A DNA stretch of 23,110 nt from Patescibacteria group bacterium (GTDB lineage: Bacteria > Patescibacteriota > Patescibacteriia > UBA9934). The stretch lies in the NCBI GenBank assembly GCA_018896835.1, contig JAHILS010000010.1, forward strand, positions 1 through 23,110, given 5' to 3'. This document shows positions 9,237-15,556 of this stretch, in pieces. Made by a program: the position numbers and the translations under genes. The notes beneath the pieces are model-generated. The model did not search any database and was not told the origin of the DNA. It was given only the letters and a program-made list of their open reading frames with translations. Position 1 is the stretch's first letter, and each line of letters starts with the position of its first letter.

Positions 9237-9286
9237 GGGTCAGGCACCTCACTTTGAACATATGTTCTATGAAAGGTGCCTGACCC
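9237..9286. repeat. REP/MITE-like palindrome, also a likely terminator
   Basis: A perfect 13-bp inverted repeat has GGGTCAGGCACCT at 9237-9249 and AGGTGCCTGACCC at 9274-9286. It encloses a perfect 12-bp palindrome, GAACATATGTTC (9256-9267). Read on the minus strand the hairpin is followed by TTTTTATTT, so it can end the transcript of the sugar-phosphate transferase gene whose stop lies 8 nt upstream. The GGGTCAGGCACCT arm resembles, from memory, palindromes scattered in environmental genomes and linked to REP-associated tyrosine transposases. No transposase is present here. Confidence 0.8.
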
Positions 9287-9294
9287 CAATTTGA

Positions 9295-10695
9295 TTAGTA
9301 TGCGCCTTTGCCGAAGATTACTACTAGGGGAGTTTTAATTAGGATGATGATGTCCAACCAAGGGTTCCAGTTTTGAATATAGTGCATATCGAGCTGTACT
9401 TCTTCATCGAAGTCTAGATCTGCACGACCGCCAACCTGCGCCATGCCAGTCATGCCAGGCTTAATTGTTAGCACTTGTCGTTGGTGGGGTTTATAGTCTG
9501 CCACTTCTTCTGGCAAATGTGGGCGAGGGCCGATTAAGCTCATTTTTCCCATGAGTACCAGGTAAAGCTCGGGAAGCTCGTCAATGGAAAGCTTGCGCAC
9601 TATTCGTCCGATGCGAGTAATTCGTGGGTCGTGAGCAAGTTTGAAAAGTGGAGTTCCGCCTCTTTGGTTTCCGTACTTTTTAATAAATTCAGGGTCAAAG
9701 CGATATTTGTGTGCGTTTTTAATCATGCTTCGTAATTTGATGTGATTATATTGCCGACCTCCTTGTCCTACTCGTTTGTGAATAAAAAAGATGTTTCCTG
9801 GCTGTTCAATAAACAAGGCAATGCTGGCAATTAGTAGAACTGGGAATGTTAAGACAATGAAGATTAAGGACATTACAATATCAAATCCTCGTTTAAAGAT
9901 TGCACCCCAACCATCAAGTGGCGTTTTGGGAACCTCGATGATTGGTTGGCCGGCAAGAGTATGAATAATTGGCTTTATGGCTCCGCTGGGGAAAAGTGAG
10001 GCTGAGTAATAAAAGCTCAAGTGTTCAATGTCGCTAAACGTTTTCATGGCTTGAATTTCTTTTTTATCAGCGTCCGGGTTTGCCAAAATAATTCCATCAA
10101 GCAAGTTTTTTTTCTTTAGTTCCAATAATTTTTGGCGGGCGCTTTCGTTAAAGTTAGCAATATGTTCCACCACTTCAAATCCTATACTTGGATACGCTTG
10201 AAAATAAGATCGTAAAGATTGTCCAGATTTTGTTTTTCCAATAATTGCAACTCGGTTAAGACCGACGCCAAAATGACGTAGTGATCTTTGGGTCATACGA
10301 ACAAGATAACGTTCGATTGCCACAAAAATTATGGAAAATCCCCAAACCGCCAGCACAATAAAACGCGAGTCAAATAGCTCGCGGAAAAAGAAGGCAATGC
10401 CAAGCACTACTGCAATCCCAGTTGAGCAGGCCAGAATAATGCGAATAAGTTCAGTGGCCAAACGAACTTGTCTAATGGCATAAAGCCCAGAGATGGCAAA
10501 AACAATAATCCAAGTCACGGCCATAAAGGCTGTGATTTTAAGGAAAGTGTCAAAATCAAGATTGAAAGTTACTTGTCTGATGTCACGGACAAAAGGAGTG
10601 AACCTAGCCCAGTAGGCAAAGCAGGCAGAACAAACAAGGATGATGTAATCGAGGGGGACTAAAAGTGCGGTAAAGAAAAGATTAGCTCGTTTCAT
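9295..10695 (-). CDS. Polyprenyl-phosphate sugar-1-phosphate transferase (WbaP/ExoY-like)
   Basis: This 466-residue polyprenyl glycosylphosphotransferase starts surface-glycan synthesis by moving a sugar-1-phosphate from a nucleotide sugar to undecaprenyl phosphate. Four membrane helices (about 10-30, 51-72, 83-106, 112-131) are followed by a Rossmann-like domain (about 146-255, starting VAIIGKTKSGQS). A membrane-inserted helix (about 270-297) and the catalytic bacterial sugar transferase domain follow. The latter shows KLRSMI, the essential Asp-Glu pair in LSIDELPEL (D372, E373), SLIGPRP, and PGMTGMAQVGGR. The length is normal for the long form. Substrate is probably glucose-, galactose- or GlcNAc-1-phosphate and cannot be resolved. 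It heads the glycan block and has its own extended -10 promoter. Confidence 0.93.
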   Translation of the reverse strand: MKRANLFFTALLVPLDYIILVCSACFAYWARFTPFVRDIRQVTFNLDFDTFLKITAFMAVTWIIVFAISGLYAIRQVRLATELIRIILACSTGIAVVLGIAFFFRELFDSRFIVLAVWGFSIIFVAIERYLVRMTQRSLRHFGVGLNRVAIIGKTKSGQSLRSYFQAYPSIGFEVVEHIANFNESARQKLLELKKKNLLDGIILANPDADKKEIQAMKTFSDIEHLSFYYSASLFPSGAIKPIIHTLAGQPIIEVPKTPLDGWGAIFKRGFDIVMSLIFIVLTFPVLLIASIALFIEQPGNIFFIHKRVGQGGRQYNHIKLRSMIKNAHKYRFDPEFIKKYGNQRGGTPLFKLAHDPRITRIGRIVRKLSIDELPELYLVLMGKMSLIGPRPHLPEEVADYKPHQRQVLTIKPGMTGMAQVGGRADLDFDEEVQLDMHYIQNWNPWLDIIILIKTPLVVIFGKGAY

Positions 10696-10704
10696 AATGT
10701 TTCT

Positions 10705-10710
10705 ATTATA
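10705..10710 (-). promoter_or_regulatory. Extended -10 promoter of the sugar-phosphate transferase gene
   Basis: The minus strand reads TGTTATAAT, a perfect -10 box with a TGn extension, followed by 9 nt and the ATG at 10695. The expected leader is about 3 nt. No clear -35 box is seen; the rnpB terminator occupies that position. Confidence 0.6.
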
Positions 10711-10712
10711 AC

Positions 10713-10741
10713 AAAAAACGCGGTTTTGTACCGTGTTTTTT
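10713..10741 (-). terminator. rnpB terminator
   Basis: Directly after the 3' end of rnpB the minus strand forms a stem from AAAAAACACGGT and ACCGCGTTTTTT with one mismatch, ending in a T-run (complement of 10713-10718). It fits an intrinsic terminator and abuts the next promoter. Confidence 0.7.
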
Positions 10742-11324
10742 GCACTTAGGATTTGTATAAGCCGAATTCTGTAATTCCTCTTGATTACTTGCGTAACCTT
10801 GGGAAACGATAGTCATTTATCTAGTGCTACTGTTGCCAGTAACCTCAAGCGAGCTACCTAATTTGCTCTTGCACCAGAATGGGTTTACCACGTCACGGCG
10901 TCACCGCCGGACGAAATGCGTAGCCTTTTGCAAGACATCGCATCACTTTTCACGTTTTACTTTGCGTAGCAAAGTAACCCTGAGTAAGCGAGATTAATAT
11001 CGAGCGCATCGAAGGGTGCGTTGTGAATCCTTCGACTCGTTGATCACTCGCTCAGGATAACTTCGCTACGCGAAGTTAGTATTGTCTCTGTGGCATCCAT
11101 CCGTCGCTCTGCAGGCAGAGCTATGGAGGATCTCGCCGAAGCGAGACTTTCCCTAGGTTTGATCGGACAGGCAGGAACAGTATTACCAGTTCCTTCCGTT
11201 CTGATGTATGTCCTGGTCGCCGTTAGCGACATTCTTTTTTCTATGCACGTTACCGTACATAGGGTGTTCGGACTTTCCTCATAATTTCTTGCGAAATCAT
11301 GCGACTATCACAATTCCTAAGCAC
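10742..11324 (-). ncRNA. rnpB: RNase P RNA (type A-like) with palindromic insertion
   Basis: This is the catalytic RNA of RNase P, which matures tRNA 5' ends. On the minus strand I see GAGGAAAGTCCG (P4 5' strand, complement of 11269-11280) and CCACAGAGACAATAC (complement of 11079-11093). CGTGGTAAACCC, then TAGATAAATGACTATC and ACAGAATTCGGCTTAT near the 3' end, are all diagnostic. P1 pairs GCTTAGGA at the 5' end with TCCTAAG at the 3' end. P2 pairs GATAGTC with GACTATC. At about 583 nt it is much longer than the usual 350-400 nt, largely because of an insertion of about 120 nt at 10958-11078 in the P8/P9 area. The conserved core is intact, so it is probably functional. It has a strong promoter and a terminator of its own. 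End positions are set from P1 and may be off by a few nt. Confidence 0.95.
10958..11078. repeat. Compound palindromic element inserted in rnpB
   Basis: The stretch is bounded by two related palindromes, TACTTTGCGTAGCAAAGTA (10958-10976) and AACTTCGCTACGCGAAGTT (11059-11077). Next to them, inside, lie CCTGAGTAAGCGAG and its inverted partner CTCGCTCAGG. In the middle are two inverted TCGAAGG/CCTTCGA cores. The whole is an imperfect inverted repeat of two units of about 50-60 nt. The TCCTTCGA...CTCAGGA pattern resembles, from memory, a widespread MITE-like palindrome of environmental bacteria. It falls between conserved rnpB segments where only about 30 nt (P8/P9) are normally found. Confidence 0.75.
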
Positions 11325-11328
11325 GCAA

Positions 11329-11357
11329 AATATACCAGTTTTAGTCGTTTTTGTCAA
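11329..11357 (-). promoter_or_regulatory. rnpB promoter
   Basis: A consensus promoter on the minus strand: TTGACA (11352-11357), exactly 17 nt, and TATATT (11329-11334). The expected start lies within a few nt of the P1 5' strand of rnpB. The segment AAAACTGGTATATTT is repeated exactly in the RNase J promoter. Confidence 0.88.
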
Positions 11358-11387
11358 TCAATGTACGGTTAGTTTTTAAAAGCACTT

Positions 11388-11417
11388 CTCCCCGGAACGC
11401 GAGATGCGTCCGGGGAG
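11388..11417 (-). terminator. Terminator of the GC-rich gene
   Basis: A strong stem, CTCCCCGGA pairing with TCCGGGGAG and extended by CGC/GCG around a GAGAT loop with one bulge. On the minus strand it is followed by AAGTGCTTTTAAAAA, an interrupted T-run. It lies 23 nt after the stop of the GC-rich gene. Confidence 0.7.
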
Positions 11418-11440
11418 ACGATGAAGATGTGGTGTGGTCT

Positions 11441-12349
11441 TTAGTCGACCACGATTTCGATGCCACCGAGGGCATCGAGGTTGCAGATCGCGCTGGCGAT
11501 CCGCTTTGCTCTGCCCCAGGGGTCCATTTCGATTTTCTCCACGACCGGTGGGGGAGCCACGGGCTTGGCGTACGCGTTGGCCGCATGCACCACGTCCAGG
11601 CCGACGGCCTGGCGCAGACCCGAGGGGATCGTCGAGCACATCTGGCCGAAGCTCGCGCTCCGCACCATGTTGGTCAGGATCACCGGGTTGCACACGGTCA
11701 TCCGGGCCGTGTCGCGGAAGATGGTCTGCAACCGGTTGCTCGCGCCCGGGTCGGCGCGCAGGGCGCACGCGCGGGCGACCGAGTCGACCATCGCGTTGAC
11801 CGAGTCGGCGCGGACGAGGTGGGCGAAGTCGATGAGGTCGCCCAGGGTCATCTCGATCTCGATGGCCTTATGGAAGATCTCCACGACCTGGTCGCTGGCG
11901 CCCGGGTCGGCGCGCAGGGCGCATGCGCGGGCGACCGAGTCGACCATCGCGTTGACCGAGTCGGCGCGGGTGAGGTGGGCGAAGTCGATGAGGTCGCCCA
12001 GGGTCATCTCGATCTCGATGGCCATGTGGAAGATCTTCTTCCGCTGGTCGCAGGCCTGCGGGCAGAGCCCGTTGAGCATGCCGGCGAGGTGGTCGACTAT
12101 CTGCGAGGCGGACTTCTTGACGAAGACCTTCTTGACGTCGTCGTCATCGAAGCCCATGCCGTGCTCGGCGAGCCTGTCCTTGATGGACATGGCGCGCGCG
12201 AGCGCCACCCTGTGCTCGGGCGTGCGCGAGGTCCACGGCACGACTGAAGGCGGGAGGAGCGTGTGATCCGTCGTGCCCGAGTGGATCGGGTGCTCCTCGG
12301 TGTTGGGGAGCTGGCAGGTGACGGAGATGGAAGTGTCGGAAGGACTCAT
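11441..12349 (-). CDS. GC-rich hypothetical protein with tandem 52-residue repeats
   Basis: I do not recognise this 302-residue protein. It has a low-complexity N-terminal region (about 1-45) and a charged helical segment containing GFDDDDVKKVFVKKS. Two almost identical 52-residue helical repeats starting IFHMAIEIEMTLGDLIDFAH follow (about 106-157 and 158-209), then a degenerate third unit starting IFRDTARMTV and a C-terminal tail. There is no signal peptide, membrane helix or catalytic motif, so it is probably cytoplasmic. Codon third positions are almost all G or C in this frame and the base composition differs sharply from every neighbour. That supports this frame as coding and suggests transfer or a special gene class. 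The start was chosen at 12349 because AGGAG (12359-12363) lies 9 nt upstream; an in-frame ATG at 12367 is possible. It is a single-gene unit with its own promoter and terminator. Confidence 0.75.
   Translation of the reverse strand: MSPSDTSISVTCQLPNTEEHPIHSGTTDHTLLPPSVVPWTSRTPEHRVALARAMSIKDRLAEHGMGFDDDDVKKVFVKKSASQIVDHLAGMLNGLCPQACDQRKKIFHMAIEIEMTLGDLIDFAHLTRADSVNAMVDSVARACALRADPGASDQVVEIFHKAIEIEMTLGDLIDFAHLVRADSVNAMVDSVARACALRADPGASNRLQTIFRDTARMTVCNPVILTNMVRSASFGQMCSTIPSGLRQAVGLDVVHAANAYAKPVAPPPVVEKIEMDPWGRAKRIASAICNLDALGGIEIVVD
11742..12036 (-). repeat. Tandem duplication, 156-bp period, inside the GC-rich gene
   Basis: Bases 11742-11880 recur at 11898-12036, offset exactly 156 bp, with only a handful of differences. 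The period is a multiple of three and encodes the two 52-residue repeats. The near identity, including third codon positions, points to a recent duplication or to homogenisation by recombination. Confidence 0.9.
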
Positions 12350-12411
12350 CTGGTAGAACTCCTGCATGAGGGCAGCGTGGTATTGTCAGCGCGACGTGCG
12401 AAGACGGGGAA

Positions 12412-12440
12412 ATGCTAGCAAGATTAGCCCTTCTTGTCAA
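12412..12440 (-). promoter_or_regulatory. Promoter of the GC-rich gene
   Basis: On the minus strand, TTGACA (12435-12440), 17 nt, TAGCAT (12412-12417). The expected start near 12405 gives a leader of about 55 nt that holds the AGGAG Shine-Dalgarno. The -35 region has the AT-rich style of the host promoters, while the leader is already GC-rich. Confidence 0.72.
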
Positions 12441-12469
12441 TCACAGGAAGACAAACGTAGGTAAATAAA

Positions 12470-12503
12470 AAGACCTATAAGTCTTGTGGGACTTACAGGT
12501 CTT
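12470..12503 (-). terminator. trpS terminator
   Basis: A 14-bp stem with one mismatch (AAGACCTATAAGTC with GACTTACAGGTCTT, loop TTGTGG) is followed on the minus strand by TTTTTATTT. It begins 9 nt after the trpS stop codon and is a textbook intrinsic terminator. Confidence 0.88.
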
Positions 12504-12512
12504 GTTGAAGGA

Positions 12513-13493
12513 CTACAAAGTTACTCCAATGGCTTTTTTAACTTGCTTAAGTTTGGCGTCAGCTTGCATTTTGGCAGTTTGTGAGCCGTTTTGAATGATT
12601 TGCTTGAGTTCAGCTGGGTTGTTTAATAATTCTCGCATTTTTGTTTGGATGGGGTCTAGGTAGGCAAAGACTGCTTCGCACAAGCTTTCCTTCAGTACTT
12701 TCATGCCTTGTTCGGCATATTCGTTGGCTATTTCGTCAGCTTGCCTTCCTGTGGTTAGGCTAAAGATGGTCAAAAGATTAAATAGTCCTTCTCGGCGATC
12801 TTCCAGAGTAATCAAGCGCTCAGAATCGGTCACTGCGGACATGATTTTTTTGTAAATAATATCTTTGTCGTCCAACAATGAGATGTAGCTTTTGGCGCTT
12901 GGCGCACTTTTGCTCATCTTTTTTTCCGGTTCGGTTAATGACTTGAGACGTGCTCCTTGTTTTCGAATGGCTGGTTCTGGCACCACAAAAATATTGCCAT
13001 AGGTTTTATTAAATCTTTGGGCTAAATCACGAGCAAGTTCCACGTGTTGTTTTTGGTCATGACCCACAGGAACAATTTGAGTGTCATAAAGCAAGATGTC
13101 CGAGGCCATGAGAATCGGATAGGTAAATAATCCGACAGACACACTGTCTTGTTTGTCCCCTGATTTTTCTTTAAATTGCGTCATGCGTTTGGTCTCGCCC
13201 ATATAAGCAACGCTTTGCAAAATCCAAGCCAGTTCGGTGTGCGCACTTATTTGTGATTGCTGAAAAAGTACTGTTTTGGTTGGGTTGATTCCTGACGCCA
13301 AATACGCGCCGGCAATTAAAAGAATGCTTTCATGGAGTGCCTTAGGGTCATGAGCAACAGTAATTGCATGATAGTCAGCAATCATCATGGAAAGATCATT
13401 TTCCTTTTGCAGTTCAACGGCCGGAGTAATGGCGCCAAAAAGATTACCAATGTGCAGAACGTTTGTGGGTTGAATACCAGTGAGGATGCGCAT
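12513..13493 (-). CDS. trpS: Tryptophanyl-tRNA synthetase
   Basis: The 326-residue class Ic aminoacyl-tRNA synthetase charges tRNA-Trp with tryptophan in the cytoplasm. The N-terminal Rossmann fold begins MRILTGIQPTNVLHIGNLFG, with HIGN (14-17) as the HIGH motif. The tryptophan/ATP site segment PVGHDQKQHVELARDLA lies at about 142-158, and EKKMSKSAP contains the KMSKS loop (192-196). The length matches bacterial TrpRS. The ATG at 13493 gives the canonical N-terminus. The gene is flanked by a TATAAT promoter and a strong terminator, so it is a single transcription unit. Confidence 0.97.
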   Translation of the reverse strand: MRILTGIQPTNVLHIGNLFGAITPAVELQKENDLSMMIADYHAITVAHDPKALHESILLIAGAYLASGINPTKTVLFQQSQISAHTELAWILQSVAYMGETKRMTQFKEKSGDKQDSVSVGLFTYPILMASDILLYDTQIVPVGHDQKQHVELARDLAQRFNKTYGNIFVVPEPAIRKQGARLKSLTEPEKKMSKSAPSAKSYISLLDDKDIIYKKIMSAVTDSERLITLEDRREGLFNLLTIFSLTTGRQADEIANEYAEQGMKVLKESLCEAVFAYLDPIQTKMRELLNNPAELKQIIQNGSQTAKMQADAKLKQVKKAIGVTL

Positions 13494-13543
13494 AAATATT
13501 TGGGTGAAAAAAATCGATTAGACCTATATTATTGAACTTCTTG

Positions 13544-13549
13544 ATTATA
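13544..13549 (-). promoter_or_regulatory. Probable trpS promoter (extended -10)
   Basis: The minus strand reads TGATATAAT, a perfect -10 box with a TGn extension, about 50 nt before the trpS ATG. No -35 box is visible because the RNase J terminator lies just upstream. Confidence 0.5.
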
Positions 13550-13559
13550 TCAGAAAATC

Positions 13560-13587
13560 AAAACTCGCGAGCAAGCTCGCGAGTTTT
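13560..13587 (-). terminator. RNase J terminator
   Basis: A perfect 13-bp stem, AAAACTCGCGAGC and GCTCGCGAGTTTT with a 2-nt centre, starts 1 nt after the RNase J stop codon and is followed on the minus strand by a T-rich stretch. Confidence 0.82.
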
Positions 13588-13588
13588 C

Positions 13589-15418
13589 TTACATTTGTAT
13601 CACCACAGGCAGGATCATTGGTCGGCGCTGTGTTTTCTTAAACAAGTGCTTACCGACCGTGTCGCGAATAGTTGATTTTATGTAATCACTATCAGCCATA
13701 GACAATGGATCTTGATCAGAAATCGCCTTTTTAATCATTGTACGCGTTTCTTGGATAAGCTTCTGGTTGTCTTTCATGAATATAAATCCACGGCTAATAA
13801 TGTCTGGTGTGCCAATTAGTTGTCCTGTTTTTTTGTCGATTTGCACAACCGCAATTACCATACCGTCGTCGGCGAGAGTTTTTCGATCTCGCAAAACTAC
13901 TTCGGAAACGTCACCAACTCCCAAACCGTCAACAAAGACGTATTCGGTATTGGCTCGTTCCTCAGTTTTTTTAATGTATCCTTGTCCGTTTCGGTCCTTA
14001 GTTAAATTTAATACTTGACCATTTTCGGCAATAATTACATTTTCTTCACTATATCCCAGGGAGTATGCGACATTAGCATTTTCAAACAAGAGGAAGTAGT
14101 TGCCTTCAATTGGCATGTAATACTTTGGCCTGATAAGAGAAATTAGTAGTTTGATATCTTCCTTTTTTGCGTGTCCTCCAGCGTGAACGTCCATGGTTTC
14201 GGAGTGAACAATTCGCGCGCCTTTACGAGACAATGTGTCTTTTAGGCGAGAAACTGATACTTCGTTTCCAGGAACAATAGAGCTAGAGAAGATGATTGTG
14301 TCTCCTTTTTTGATTCTGACATTTTTGTGTTCATCATTTGTAATTCGGCTTAAGGCTGCGTTTTCTTCGCCTTGAGCGCCAGTGCACATGATAAGAACCT
14401 TGTCGTCAGGTTGTGAGTTTACTTTTTCAACTGGCAAGAGCGTACGATCACTAATGTGGATGAATCCTTTTTGTCTGGCAATTTCCACGTTTGATTTCAT
14501 TGATCGTCCGTCAATTACAACTTTCCGTCCCAGCTGTTCTGAAATTTCCAAAACCTGTTTAACGCGAGAGAGCAGGGAGGCGAACGTTCCCACAATTACG
14601 CGTCCTTGGGCTTTCTCAATAATCCCGCGCAATTCCTCGCCAATTACTTTTTCCGAGGTTTGTTGACCTTCCTTGTTAGCGTTGGTTGAATCACCCATTA
14701 ACAGCAGTACGCCTTGTTCACCAAGCTTGGCCATCTTGTGAAGATCTCCTGGCTTGTCGCCAGCTGGGTGGAAGTCAAACTTCCAGTCACCAGAGTGGAT
14801 GATTATCCCGGCTGGAGTTTCAACAACTACAGCTGCCGAGTCTGGAATGTTGTGGTTCATGTGAATAAAAGAGACTTTGAATACTCCGAGTTGGAGGATG
14901 GCGTCGTCTTTTATCTCTTTGATGTTAATGTTTGATTGTGGATAATCTTCTTGTCGCTTTTTGATAATCCCAGCAGCGATAGGCAGGGCAAATACTGGTG
15001 GGTTCCCGATTTTTGGAACAATATGTGGAATTCCGCCAATGTGATCGTAGTGGCCATGAGTAATTACAACACCACGGACATTTTTTTCTTTACCTTTTAG
15101 ATAGCTAACGTTTGGGATTATGTAGTCAACGCCATGCATGTCTTCTTGTGGGAATTCAAGTCCCATGTCAATTAACATGATGTCGTTTTTGTATTCAATA
15201 AGCGTGCAGTTTCGGCCGACTTCTTCAAGTCCGCCAAGCACGATAACTCGTACCTCGTCGCCAGCTCGACCCTTAAACACCTGAACTCTTTCTTTGCCAT
15301 GTGTTTGTTTAGATGTCTGTGGAGTTTGTGGAGAGTGATGTGCGTGAGGCGCACGTTTTTGAAACGGTTTTCTACGCGTATTGCGATGAGTTGTTATTCT
15401 TTGTTTTGGCTGTACCAT
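13589..15418 (-). CDS. rnj: Ribonuclease J (metallo-beta-lactamase/beta-CASP)
   Basis: The 609-residue enzyme is a 5'-3' exo-/endoribonuclease in mRNA decay and rRNA maturation. The beta-lactamase core starts RVIVLGGLEEVGRNC (about 57-71). The zinc-binding motif is HGHYDHIGG (121-129), followed by HNIPDSAAVVVETPAG and SGDWKFD. The beta-CASP region includes GDSTNANKEG, IVPGNE and MDVHAGGHAKKED, and a C-terminal domain follows. About 50 residues at the N-terminus are an extra basic, His/Gln/Thr-rich tail. Without it the length fits the usual 555 or so. The start at 15418 is the first ATG. A consensus promoter lies about 107 nt upstream, giving a long AT-rich leader with no Shine-Dalgarno. Whether one or two RNase J copies exist cannot be told here. 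Confidence 0.95.
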   Translation of the reverse strand: MVQPKQRITTHRNTRRKPFQKRAPHAHHSPQTPQTSKQTHGKERVQVFKGRAGDEVRVIVLGGLEEVGRNCTLIEYKNDIMLIDMGLEFPQEDMHGVDYIIPNVSYLKGKEKNVRGVVITHGHYDHIGGIPHIVPKIGNPPVFALPIAAGIIKKRQEDYPQSNINIKEIKDDAILQLGVFKVSFIHMNHNIPDSAAVVVETPAGIIIHSGDWKFDFHPAGDKPGDLHKMAKLGEQGVLLLMGDSTNANKEGQQTSEKVIGEELRGIIEKAQGRVIVGTFASLLSRVKQVLEISEQLGRKVVIDGRSMKSNVEIARQKGFIHISDRTLLPVEKVNSQPDDKVLIMCTGAQGEENAALSRITNDEHKNVRIKKGDTIIFSSSIVPGNEVSVSRLKDTLSRKGARIVHSETMDVHAGGHAKKEDIKLLISLIRPKYYMPIEGNYFLLFENANVAYSLGYSEENVIIAENGQVLNLTKDRNGQGYIKKTEERANTEYVFVDGLGVGDVSEVVLRDRKTLADDGMVIAVVQIDKKTGQLIGTPDIISRGFIFMKDNQKLIQETRTMIKKAISDQDPLSMADSDYIKSTIRDTVGKHLFKKTQRRPMILPVVIQM

Positions 15419-15524
15419 AATAAAATGAATGATTTTTTTTAGAATTAATTTTTTGCATTAATAAAAATGCGTTTATATGTGTGTTTAGTCTGTAAAAAGG
15501 GACGCACGAGGGTTTAAGAAAAGA

Positions 15525-15553
15525 AATATACCAGTTTTTGAACTTTCTGTCAA
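15525..15553 (-). promoter_or_regulatory. RNase J promoter
   Basis: On the minus strand, TTGACA (15548-15553), 17 nt, TATATT (15525-15530). The -10 context AAAACTGGTATATTT is identical to that of rnpB. It starts only a few nt beyond the stop of the upstream substrate-binding protein gene. Confidence 0.85.
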
Positions 15554-15556
15554 TGC

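Noticed and set aside
11090..11284. Short open frames on both strands over rnpB
   Set aside because: They lie entirely inside conserved RNase P RNA segments, which explain the sequence.
11351..12266. Two long plus-strand open frames (298 and 268 codons) opposite the GC-rich gene
   Set aside because: High-GC DNA has few stop codons in any frame. Their composition is Arg/Ala/Pro- or His/Asp-rich with no recognisable fold, and the minus-strand frame has the promoter, Shine-Dalgarno, terminator and GC3 pattern of the real gene.
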